Of a DNA stretch of 64,000 nucleotides, positions 56,719 through 64,000 are shown piece after piece. A model generated the notes under the pieces. It saw only the letters and a program-made list of their open reading frames with translations. It was not told where the DNA came from and searched no databases. Source of the DNA: Methanospirillum hungatei JF-1 (GTDB lineage: Archaea > Halobacteriota > Methanomicrobia > Methanomicrobiales > Methanospirillaceae); the NCBI RefSeq assembly GCF_000013445.1, contig NC_007796.1:496001-560000 (forward strand), given 5' to 3'. The position numbers and the translations under genes are program-made. Position 1 is the stretch's first letter, and each line of letters begins with the position of its first letter.

Positions 56719-57800
56719 AGGAGTTACGCAGTTAACTTTTATTATATAAAGATCTATATATATTGACAACGCCTATAATATACGTGCCTATAACGAAGCA
56801 GCCTTCAGATGTAGATTATATCAATTACCTCATCGCAGCTCGATGCGACGTTTCTTGTGTAAAAGTCGCTGATTGTTATTCGACGTCTGAATTCTCGATA
56901 TCACATGATACCTTCAATCGATTCCTAACAAGACAGTCTCTAACTCCTGAGACGTTGTGGGCTGAAGTTGAGGCATATGTTGACAGAAAAAGGGGCTGGT
57001 TGGTTCTGGATGACACTATTCTAGATAAAAAACATTCCAAAAAAATCGAATGTACATATTACCAGTGGAGTGGAAAAGAGCACAAAGTAATCAAAGGAAT
57101 AGGATTGATTGCCTTAATTTGGACAGATGGAATCACTTCATTTCCAATTGATTATCGAATTTATGATAAGGATGTTGATGATAAGACCAAAAATGATCAT
57201 CTCCAAGAAATGGCCTTGACAGCTTTCAAAAGAGGATTTACTCCTGCCTTTGTCATGTTTGATAGTTGGTATTCCGGAAATGAAAATTTGAAGTTGATTA
57301 ACCGTCTTGGATGGTTTTATTTCACACGAGTTAAGAAAAATCGTATGGTCAATCCCGATGCCAAAGGTAATGTTCAAGTGTCATCATTAAATATACCAGA
57401 GGAGGGATTAGAAGTCCATTTAAAGAAATATGGATTTATTCGTCTTTTTCACTCACTAAATCGTAAAGGTGTAAGTAGATATTGGGCAACCAATTTTTTG
57501 CCGATGAATAATGAAGATAGGCTGGTTTTACAATCTATTTGCTGGACAATCGAGAATTATCATAGGGCTATCAAAGAACTATGTGGTGTCGAAAAATGCC
57601 AAGCTAGAAAGGGAATTATCCAACGAAATCATATTAATTGCTCACTTCGGGCATATTTACGATTCGAAGTCAATAAATTTTTGAATGGTGTTACTCCGTA
57701 CGATGCTCAATGGCAAATCATAAAAGTTGGAATTTCAGAATATATTCAGAACCCAAAATATGCGCTATAAATTTTTTAGAGGTTGTTCTGCGTAACTCCT
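56719..57800 (+). mobile_element. 1082-bp IS with 13-bp ends and 7-bp target duplication
   Basis: The element begins AGGAGTTACGCAG and ends CTGCGTAACTCCT, perfect 13-bp inverted repeats. It is flanked by ATCAGAT at 56712-56718 and 57801-57807. One transposase gene fills most of it. The perfect ends, intact transposase and intact target duplication indicate a recent insertion. IS4-superfamily membership is inferred from the transposase. Confidence 0.93.
56763..57770 (+). CDS. DDE transposase, IS4/IS701-like
   Basis: The 335-residue protein has an N-terminal DNA-binding part, then the first catalytic Asp in WLVLDDTILDKKH, the second in FVMFDSWYSGNENLK and the Glu in WTIENYHRAIKELCGVEKC, which follows the Y-x2-R-x3-E-x6-K layout only partly. 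The start is TTG at 56763. The frame is intact. Family assignment between IS4 and IS701 is uncertain because the protein is short. Confidence 0.85.
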   Translation: MTTPIIYVPITKQPSDVDYINYLIAARCDVSCVKVADCYSTSEFSISHDTFNRFLTRQSLTPETLWAEVEAYVDRKRGWLVLDDTILDKKHSKKIECTYYQWSGKEHKVIKGIGLIALIWTDGITSFPIDYRIYDKDVDDKTKNDHLQEMALTAFKRGFTPAFVMFDSWYSGNENLKLINRLGWFYFTRVKKNRMVNPDAKGNVQVSSLNIPEEGLEVHLKKYGFIRLFHSLNRKGVSRYWATNFLPMNNEDRLVLQSICWTIENYHRAIKELCGVEKCQARKGIIQRNHINCSLRAYLRFEVNKFLNGVTPYDAQWQIIKVGISEYIQNPKYAL

Positions 57801-58749
57801 ATCAGATATTGGTGAAGAATATGAAAGGGCTTTTGAGATGGTAGAGGAGGATCATCCTGACTCGCCAATTCAGCCAGTTATTATCGATGCGGGAAGCAAT
57901 GTGACAACGGCAATTTCTGCATGGAATACCTTGAAATCGGAATACCCTGACCTTTTTATTGTTGTAACAGTTGCCAGCTGGACAACCAATGTGGTGTACC
58001 CTGATGCTGCAGATGATGGGAAGGTCCAGATTGCTCTTGGGAGTGCCGTCGTAAACAAGAGTCGCTTGAATGGCAGACTTGTTCGGTTCACTCCTGGGGT
58101 GGAACAGGAATCTCCAATCCTTGCAGAATACCTGTCTCAATATGACCGGGTGGCAATCCTGGGTGGGGAGAACGATTATGCACGTGGGTATATTAACGCC
58201 CTGAATTCCCTTATCCCGGAAAAAATCGTAGATATTGTGCAGTATGATCCTGATACCCTGCCTGGCAGTCTGGACCTGACCCCGGTCAGAGACAACAATC
58301 CTGATATAATTCTGCTACTCAGTATGTCAGAAGCCGAATCGGTTGCGGAAATGATAAGAAATTGTGGCATATCTGCACCACTTGTTGGAACACGGGTCAT
58401 AGAACGGAATACTCTTCTTGAAACCCCGGTCGCAGATGGCCTCATCTTTACCATTCCGGCACTCAATCGTTCTTTTCCCTTCTTCTCCAGGTACCGTGAA
58501 GAATATGGGGAAGAAGCAACATTTTACGGGGCAGAAGGGTATGATGCCATGAATATCCTCTATGATGCAGTTGAGACCTGTGGGGAGGATCAGGAATGCC
58601 TCTCATCCTGGTTTACCGCAAATCAGTACCCTGGTTCACTTGGCGACGTTCAGTTTGATGAAAACCGGGTGGCCTTTTATCCTATCGAATTTAAAATCAT
58701 CAGGAATGGCTCGTTTGAACATTATGAAGGGAAGATAGCCGTTCAATGA

Positions 58750-59092
58750 AAAACCGGCCTGCTGATAATTTGAATGACACTTATATTACATAAATATTAT
58801 AAAATTAAATGATATCCAGAATATACTTTTCTTTATGAAAATTGGCTTATATTAAAATGAGGGTAGGTATTGAATTCAAAAATGAAATTTAAGCCTATGT
58901 AGCAGTTGTAACACTTGTAGCAGATCCAGAGAAGAGACCTGTCAGTTTTTTTTTATTTTAGAGGAGACATAATCTGATTCGAAAATACCATCCCTCTTCC
59001 CTGAATGAAAGAGAATCTTATCTTATGGAAAATGATTCCTCATTGTGTGGTATTATGTTATATATGCAAATACGTGGTAATGATAATACGAA
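58750..59092. other. intergenic region with a 9-bp-period repeat and a promoter
   Basis: The 343 bp between the split binding-protein gene and the AAA ATPase gene contain the repeat at 58898-58924, a run of T at about 58946-58953 that could terminate transcription, and a TATA-like GTTATATATG at 59058-59067 some 26 nt before the ATG of the ATPase. No gene is seen. Confidence 0.6.
58898..58924 (+). repeat. three-unit 9-bp repeat, left flank of the AAA ATPase gene
   Basis: Three 9-bp units TGTAGCAGT, TGTAACACT and TGTAGCAGA run head to tail. The same array occurs in inverted orientation at 60719-60745, on the other side of the ATPase gene. Over the shared 25 bp the two copies differ at two positions. 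Confidence 0.9.
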
Positions 59093-60652
59093 ATGGAACG
59101 ATTCAAACTGCCAATTGGTATCCAATCTTTTAAAAAGATTCGAACTGGCGGGTATGCATATGTTGATAAAACACGTTTCATTCAATCGTTAGTTGATAAC
59201 GGATCATATTACTTTCTTTCGAGGCCACGCCGGTTTGGAAAAAGCCTTCTCCTTGATACCATTGATTATGCTTTTTCTGGTAAAAAGGAGTATTTTCTAG
59301 ATCTTTATCTCAACACACCAGAAGCATCATGGGATTTTTCCAGTGTTTATCCAGTTGTCAGGATAAGTCTTGGACAACGTATCAACAGGAATTCTGATGA
59401 ACTGGGTGAATATCTGACCCACATACTCTCTCTTGAAGCTGAACGGTATAATGTAGCCTATGATAGATCATTATCTCCCGGTTTCCAATTGGATCTTCTG
59501 ATTAAAAATCTCTATGCAACCTATCAGATGCCTGTAGTCGTTCTTATAGATGAGTATGATAAACCAATTCTTGATGCGATTGAGGATAGTGAAACCACTC
59601 GTATATTACGAGATGAATTGAAAAGTTTTTATGGCATTTTAAAAGATCTGGACCCTTATCTTAAATTTGTTCTCCTCACCGGGGTCTCAAAATTCTCTAA
59701 AACGGGTATCTTTTCTGGTCTGAACAACCTTGATGATATCACTCTTGATCCCAGGTACTCAGCTATCTGTGGATATACCCATGAAGATCTTGAGCAGGTA
59801 TTCAGTGAATATCTGATCGGCTTTAATTCTGAAGAGATAAGGGAGTGGTATAATGGTTATTCATGGTCAGGTCAGACTGTGTATAATCCCTTTGATATCT
59901 TAATGCTCTTTTCCAAGAAGATGTTTCGTTCATATTGGTTTGAGACCGGTACCCCTTCTTTCCTCATCAGATTATGGCAGAAAAATCCACGGTTCCCTGG
60001 CGATTTTGATGGATTGATAGCTGGTGAAGATCTGCTTGGATCTTTTGATGTTGATAATATAAGGGTTGAGACGTTATTATTTCAGGCTGGATATCTGACG
60101 ATAAAAGAATGGACTTCTGACCCGGTACGTGGATTTCAATGCACGTTAGGATACCCGAATATTGAAGTGCGAACATCATTAAACCTGTTATTTTGTCAGT
60201 CCTTATCAGGATTTTCTGTATCCGGGATGCGAAACTTGTTATTTGAGGTTTTGGAGAAGAAAGATGGAGAGGGATTAAAAGAGTTTTTTCATTCATTTTT
60301 TGCTTCAATTTCGTATGAATGGTACCGAAAAAACCATTTATCGTCTTTTGAGGGATACTATGCAAGTATCATGTACACCATTTTCGCAAGTCTTGGATAT
60401 CACGTGATCGCAGAAGATACTACAAATAAGGGACGCATAGATTTGACGGTAATTACGGCTCAGGCGGCATGGATCTTTGAATTTAAAGTGAAAAGAGATG
60501 AATCTCACGGAGAGAAAAGTCCATTGGAGCAGATAAAAAGGAAAGGGTATTCTGAAAAATATAAAGCCAAGGGTCTGAAGATATGGGAGATTGGAATTGT
60601 ATTTGATCCGAAAACCCGCAATATAATTCAATGGGATCAGAGATCCGATTAA
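59093..60652 (+). CDS. AAA-ATPase/PD-(D/E)XK fusion protein (DUF1703-type)
   Basis: The 519-residue protein begins with the AAA-ATPase-like domain: GIQSFKKIRTGGYAYVDKT, P-loop SRPRRFGKSLLLDTI, Walker B VVVLIDEYDKPILDAI, sensor LLTGVSKFSKTGIF, and WYNGYSW. The C-terminal part is a PD-(D/E)XK nuclease-like domain with GRIDLTVIT and WIFEFKVKRD. Family members (PF09820 plus PF08011) are numerous in methanogens and Bacteroidetes and of unproven function. All key residues are present. It is flanked by inverted 9-bp-period repeats and has a TATA-like sequence 26 nt upstream. Confidence 0.93.
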   Translation: MERFKLPIGIQSFKKIRTGGYAYVDKTRFIQSLVDNGSYYFLSRPRRFGKSLLLDTIDYAFSGKKEYFLDLYLNTPEASWDFSSVYPVVRISLGQRINRNSDELGEYLTHILSLEAERYNVAYDRSLSPGFQLDLLIKNLYATYQMPVVVLIDEYDKPILDAIEDSETTRILRDELKSFYGILKDLDPYLKFVLLTGVSKFSKTGIFSGLNNLDDITLDPRYSAICGYTHEDLEQVFSEYLIGFNSEEIREWYNGYSWSGQTVYNPFDILMLFSKKMFRSYWFETGTPSFLIRLWQKNPRFPGDFDGLIAGEDLLGSFDVDNIRVETLLFQAGYLTIKEWTSDPVRGFQCTLGYPNIEVRTSLNLLFCQSLSGFSVSGMRNLLFEVLEKKDGEGLKEFFHSFFASISYEWYRKNHLSSFEGYYASIMYTIFASLGYHVIAEDTTNKGRIDLTVITAQAAWIFEFKVKRDESHGEKSPLEQIKRKGYSEKYKAKGLKIWEIGIVFDPKTRNIIQWDQRSD

Positions 60653-60718
60653 TTTTTACTACCTGGATGTGGGGGAGTGAGAGGGTATAAAAAAAAGATT
60701 ACCCTCTGTACCAATAGA

Positions 60719-60745
60719 ACTGCTACACGTGCTACAACTGCTACA
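60719..60745 (-). repeat. three-unit 9-bp repeat, right flank of the AAA ATPase gene
   Basis: Read on the minus strand the units are TGTAGCAGT, TGTAGCACG and TGTAGCAGT. This is the inverted counterpart of 58898-58924. Together the two arrays bracket the ATPase gene with about 1.8 kb between their outer ends. Confidence 0.9.
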
Positions 60746-60905
60746 TGGGGTTTATTTTAACATTCAGTCAGCATTTCCTGCTAAAATTCAGTACTGGTGA
60801 ATATGCTGCAAAAACGAGGTGCCTCATGCAGACATATCAACATAAAATATGGAGATGGCGGGAAACATCCCTCTCAATCCTGTTCGTTCGTCAGCAGAAA
60901 CGAAT

Positions 60906-61580
60906 TTATAAACCGTTATCATACTTCCCACCCTCATATCCGCAGAGACCAGTACGGGGGGAGTTACATATTGGAAGCAGGTAGCACTCGTCCAGGTCTT
61001 CATCAGAACTACAGTCATCACAAAGCACGGTAAAATCATCATTTTCAATATAATGATAACTGGCTGGTTTTCCACATTCAGTGCAGGGAAATTCCAGTTT
61101 ATCATTCATACCAGCCATAATGATCTTCTCCTTTTCCTTATGCCATGCAATGGATTCAGCAACCTTCAGCCTGAGTTCGGTAGTTGTCCCAAAATCGTAT
61201 TCATAGAGAAATGTCATGCCCGGTACCAGGACTTTCTGTATCTTTACCTTCATCGATTTGGCATCACCAAAAAAATCGTCCATACCTGATTCAGAACATC
61301 TCTGGTACTCGACTCCCGTAATAGTAAACGCACTTAAATGACCACAACATTCAACCCAGATGTCCCGTAACGATCTATCAAGATCTTCAAGCGTTGCATT
61401 AGGTTTGACAAGAAGAACCATCCAGTATGGAGAGGAATACGGGGTATCAACCATAATGGCTAATCTCTCCTCACCCGTGTCCGGAGCATGGTTTTTCTTC
61501 ATATGCGTAACGGCGGTTCGTTTGGTTATCGGTTCCTTGCAGAGGTAACATGTTCCAGGTGCAGCAGCTTGTTTAGCCAT
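60906..61580 (-). CDS. zinc-binding protein with pRiA4b ORF-3-like core
   Basis: The 224-residue protein has an N-terminal zinc finger (CYLCKEPITKRTAVTHMKKNH), then a core resembling the plasmid pRiA4b ORF-3 family (LEDLDRSLRDIWVECCGHLS, and MTFLYEYDFGTTTELRLKV), and a C-terminal CxxC pair (FPCTECGKPAS, LCDDCSSDED). Function is unknown. The start is the ATG at 61580, inside the longer frame, because it directly precedes the conserved zinc finger. Confidence 0.75.
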   Translation of the reverse strand: MAKQAAAPGTCYLCKEPITKRTAVTHMKKNHAPDTGEERLAIMVDTPYSSPYWMVLLVKPNATLEDLDRSLRDIWVECCGHLSAFTITGVEYQRCSESGMDDFFGDAKSMKVKIQKVLVPGMTFLYEYDFGTTTELRLKVAESIAWHKEKEKIIMAGMNDKLEFPCTECGKPASYHYIENDDFTVLCDDCSSDEDLDECYLLPICNSPRTGLCGYEGGKYDNGL

Positions 61581-61720
61581 GAAAAGAGTGTTGGAACCAC
61601 ATGATGAAAAGGGTATTTCTTCTGGTCCATCGACCATAGAATCCGAATTTTCTCATGCCATGTATATCGAATATATTTAATCTTTGGAAATCAACCTAAT
61701 CAAATTAGGAGTGTAGGTAT

Positions 61721-62647
61721 ATGAAAATGTTATTTATTTGTGCATTACTCATTGGATTAGTAATGCTTCCTCTTGGAGTTATGGCCGAGGAGGGTACTCT
61801 TGTTGAGGATGAAACCGCCGGGGTAAATATCAGTGAAGAGATTGCCATTGTAGAAACAAACACACCGAATCTGGCTCCAATGTTTGGAAAAGTACACCAG
61901 ACTCTTCTGATGGCTACAGAAGAAGCATTTGGATATCTTCTGACCGGTGATATCGCTGAGAAAGAGGCATTTTTCAAAGAGCTAGCTCTGTCAGAGGAAG
62001 CAATGACTGCGTTTGAAGGAGCAGCATCTGGAGCAATGGAAGATGAGCAGGTTATTGTTACAGGATTTGACGAGGTCAAGACCTCTTATGCAAACTTGAC
62101 TGCTGCAGCTGATACCATGTTTGTTTCATTTGAAACGGAAGGAAAACCCGTAATGGATGATGTTATTGCCTTTGAGGCGTCTGTGGATATAGTTTTTGAT
62201 ACAACTGACAAGGTATGGGATGAGTATAACGTTGACGGTCCTGCAACTGTTGATGCCAGTGTCCGTTCTCTGTATGGCCGGTTACTTGCTGCGGTACAGG
62301 AATCATATGCCTATCCGGTCCTTGGAGATATGATTGAAAAAGAGGATGCTCTTGCTGACTTTGCCGATTTTGACACTGTTATTGCACAATATGAGCAGAA
62401 ATATCCTGACGCATCATATGATGATATTAAAGCAATGAAGGCGGAGATACAGGCAGCAGCAGAGGCAATGTTTGCATCATTTGAGGAGAATGGCACGGCT
62501 GATCCAGCGGATGTAGCCGCTCTTGAAACCCTCGTTGAAGAAATGAATGAAAAGGCCCTCAAACTCTTTGACACATCATCTGAAGAGACAGTGGTCATCG
62601 AAGAGAGTTCTGAAATTGAAGAAACAGCAGTGAATACCACTGCATAA
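61721..62647 (+). CDS. secreted acidic helical protein with internal duplication
   Basis: The 308-residue protein has a signal peptide ending near MAEEG and a strongly acidic mature chain with few charged-positive residues. Two halves are similar: VHQTLLMATEEAFGYLLTGD / AAADTMFVSFETEGKPVMDD and LLAAVQESYAYPVLGDMIEK / AAAEAMFASFEENGTADPAD, suggesting an internal duplication of a four-helix unit. It ends in NTTA without an anchor. The layout resembles sensor or chemoreceptor ectodomain bundles. No family is assigned. Confidence 0.7.
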   Translation: MKMLFICALLIGLVMLPLGVMAEEGTLVEDETAGVNISEEIAIVETNTPNLAPMFGKVHQTLLMATEEAFGYLLTGDIAEKEAFFKELALSEEAMTAFEGAASGAMEDEQVIVTGFDEVKTSYANLTAAADTMFVSFETEGKPVMDDVIAFEASVDIVFDTTDKVWDEYNVDGPATVDASVRSLYGRLLAAVQESYAYPVLGDMIEKEDALADFADFDTVIAQYEQKYPDASYDDIKAMKAEIQAAAEAMFASFEENGTADPADVAALETLVEEMNEKALKLFDTSSEETVVIEESSEIEETAVNTTA

Positions 62648-62665
62648 TTTTTTTTCTTTTCTCTA

Positions 62666-62938
62666 TTATCCTGCCCATCGTAACCGGGCAGTTGGAACCA
62701 GCGTTAATTGACCCTGACGAACCGTTATCAGGTGGGACCAGGTCATGTATCCGTCATGAGTTATCGTAATCTCATGAGTTCCGGCAGGAATGCCAGCCCT
62801 CTCGAGTGGCGTGGAACCAATCATCTCACCGTCAAGGAATACTGTTTCGTTCTCCGGTGTTGAATTGACCATCAGCACTCCGTTCGGTAAGGTTACATAT
62901 TTTTGACCTTTCACATACCTAAGAAAGAGAATGAACAT
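62666..62938 (-). CDS. short PEGA-domain protein, possibly a fragment
   Basis: The 90-residue product consists almost entirely of one PEGA domain: VNSTPENETVFLDGEMIGST, PAGTHEITITHDGY and VRQGQLTLVPTARL. PEGA domains are beta-sandwich repeats of exported surface proteins; normally they sit at the C-terminus of a longer chain with a signal peptide. Here the ATG at 62938 overlaps the ATG of the opposite-strand gene at 62931, and only FILFLRYV precedes the domain. It may be the remaining end of a longer gene whose front was lost. Confidence 0.6.
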   Translation of the reverse strand: MFILFLRYVKGQKYVTLPNGVLMVNSTPENETVFLDGEMIGSTPLERAGIPAGTHEITITHDGYMTWSHLITVRQGQLTLVPTARLRWAG

Positions 62939-63130
62939 ATACCTGCGAAACGGACTATTTGGGCTATTACTTCTTATTTCTACAATAGGAATTGTTGTTG
63001 GTGCAGAACCTTCAGGATACACCGTGTATGTACAAGGTGCAGAGAGCAGTATTGACAGAACCTCGGATGGGATATATAAGATAACGATTCAGGACGTCAT
63101 TCCCTTCTCCACGATTTTTGAAGGGGATGA
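62931..63130 (+). pseudogene. secreted protein gene cut by IS1182-like element
   Basis: The gene starts with ATG 62931 and a signal peptide (LRNGLFGLLLLISTIGIVVG, cleaved near GAEPSG). It encodes YTVYVQGAESSIDRTSDG and PFSTIFEGDE before the IS begins at 63131. Its sequence is clearly related to the secreted protein at 53615-54190. The missing C-terminal part would lie beyond the IS, outside the window. After 63130 the frame runs into the IS end and stops at 63167. Confidence 0.85.
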
Positions 63131-64000
63131 GAGGCTGTTGCACAAACACAAAAAAAGCTTAATATAAATTATTAAAGCTTAATTATATATATTATTAAGA
63201 TCAATATATTATATGTCTCATCGCTATAACATGATTAGAGGATATGGTAATGAACAACAATTTTTACTCCCTGTCAATGCGATGGACTGGCTATCTGAAA
63301 ATGATATTACTTATGGCATATTAGAAATTCTTTCGATTCTCGATATTAGTCCATTTATTAATAAATATCGTGACGATGGTCGCGGTTCTGCCTTTTTTGA
63401 TCCTCGTTCAATGCTTGGAATAATAATTTATTCAATGATTCGTGGAGAAAAATCTAGCAGAAAAATTGAGATGTGCTGCCATTATGATATTGGATATCGG
63501 ATCGTCGCCAATAATCTTACACCTGACCATACAACGATCTATCGTTTCAAGAAGAATAATTCAAAAGAAATCAAATCCCTTTTTAAACAATTATCTCAAA
63601 TTATCGTAGAATCCGGGATAGCAAGAATCGGTGTCCTAGCCCTCGATGGATCAAAATTTGGCTGTAATGCCTCTTTATCAGCCAATAAAAAATTAAAATA
63701 CCTTGAAGCAGAGCTAGGTCGGCTTTTTGATGAATCACAGGAAATTGATGAGTTAGAAAACGATGATATAAATATTCAGGATATGGAGATTAACCGACTA
63801 CCTGAGCATCTTTCAACAAAAGAAAAACGAAAGGAAGTTCTTAATCGGGCTAAAGAGAAATTAATTGAACGACATGATATCGAATCTAAAAAACAAGAAG
63901 AAAAGATTCTGGACCGCGAAAAAGAAGAATTAGAATCGGGTAAAAAGAAACGAGGTAGAAAGCCTTTAGAGCCTAAAAAAGAGCCATCTTCAGATTCAAA
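63131..64000 (+). mobile_element. second IS1182-like copy, cut by window edge
   Basis: The end GAGGCTGTTGCACAA and the following sequence to the transposase start are the same as the right end of the copy at 14925-16684, in reverse orientation. About 870 bp of the expected 1760 bp are inside the window. The left flank is GATGA, so a 4-bp duplication of ATGA is expected on the other side. Confidence 0.93.
63213..64000 (+). CDS. IS1182-like transposase, 3' end outside window
   Basis: The frame from ATG 63213 gives the same N-terminal region (MSHRYNMIRGYGNEQQFLL) and the same first catalytic Asp region (VLALDGSKFG) as the first copy. It continues through the charged insertion and is still open at the window edge, with about 262 of 536 residues present. 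No difference from the first copy was noticed in the stretches compared. Confidence 0.93.
   Translation, partial: MSHRYNMIRGYGNEQQFLLPVNAMDWLSENDITYGILEILSILDISPFINKYRDDGRGSAFFDPRSMLGIIIYSMIRGEKSSRKIEMCCHYDIGYRIVANNLTPDHTTIYRFKKNNSKEIKSLFKQLSQIIVESGIARIGVLALDGSKFGCNASLSANKKLKYLEAELGRLFDESQEIDELENDDINIQDMEINRLPEHLSTKEKRKEVLNRAKEKLIERHDIESKKQEEKILDREKEELESGKKKRGRKPLEPKKEPSSDS

Larger units (their letters stand above)
56533..58749 (+). pseudogene. periplasmic binding protein (type 1) split by an insertion sequence
   Basis: The first part (56533-56718) encodes a signal peptide and KISVGILVMQSGFVSD. The second part (57808-58749) begins IGEEYERAFEMVEEDHPDSP. Removing the insertion 56719-57800 and one 7-bp copy of ATCAGAT restores one frame of 375 residues. 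It is a type 1 periplasmic binding protein of the amino-acid (LIV) or ABC substrate-binding kind, with IVVTVASWTTNVVYPDAADD, VAILGGENDYARGYINALN and GAEGYDAMNILYDAV. No transporter genes are adjacent. As it stands the protein cannot be made. Confidence 0.92.

Overview
The window looks like the chromosome of a hydrogenotrophic methanogenic archaeon of the Methanomicrobiales, most probably a Methanospirillum relative. The evidence is methenyl-H4MPT cyclohydrolase (mch), methanogenesis marker protein 12, a four-subunit pyruvate:ferredoxin oxidoreductase, Orc1/Cdc6, ABCE1, pelota, archaeal-type phosphoglycerate mutase, a DUF3821 surface protein, several PAS sensor kinases, and a tRNA-Val with no encoded CCA and a TATA box about 34 nt upstream. 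The species assignment is inference from gene content; no 16S gene is present.

Layout. (1) 1-9.6 kb is an AT-rich accessory flank with a HepT-like protein cut by the window edge, a broken AAA ATPase, a PIN toxin with a small overlapping partner gene, a lipoprotein hydrolase, a very large secreted metalloprotease with a 30-bp minisatellite, an Rpn-type nuclease without a normal start codon, and a PD-(D/E)XK nuclease with a decayed second copy of its tail nearby. (2) 9.6-14.7 kb is a ribosome recycling and rescue locus: EMC6-like protein and ABCE1 on the minus strand, divergent from RqcH and pelota. (3) 14.8-18.7 kb is a PAS sensor protein split by an IS1182-like element. (4) 18.7-34 kb is core metabolism and signalling: exonuclease III, mch, Orc1/Cdc6, a DUF368 transporter, ApgM, a sugar epimerase, marker 12, porGDAB, a kinase with its response regulator, and a DUF1848 protein. 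(5) 34-36.4 kb is a short AT-rich patch with zinc-finger proteins, a 50-residue small gene and a DUF3821 protein. (6) 36.4-52.8 kb is again core: SufC with an ADP-ribosylglycohydrolase, kinases, an MFS transporter, pyruvate kinase, a DtxR-FeoA fusion with FeoB, an aldehyde dehydrogenase, a CAP-domain protein, and tRNA-Val. (7) 52.8-64 kb is an accessory flank with an Mrr-like nuclease, a binding-protein gene split by a 1082-bp IS, an AAA ATPase/PD-(D/E)XK protein flanked by inverted 9-bp-period repeats, secreted proteins, and a second IS1182-like copy cut by the window edge.

The most informative observations are these. Two different insertion sequences each sit inside a gene whose reading frame is restored exactly when the element and one target duplication are removed. 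The second IS1182-like copy interrupts a third gene and lies in inverted orientation 46 kb away from the first. The rescue factors ABCE1, RqcH and pelota share one divergent promoter interval with an EMC6-like membrane protein, and the RqcH appears to carry Gln where the family's tailing Asp is expected. Several small genes (2432-2596, 34531-34683) are easily missed. All functional calls come from reading motifs by eye; no database search was run.
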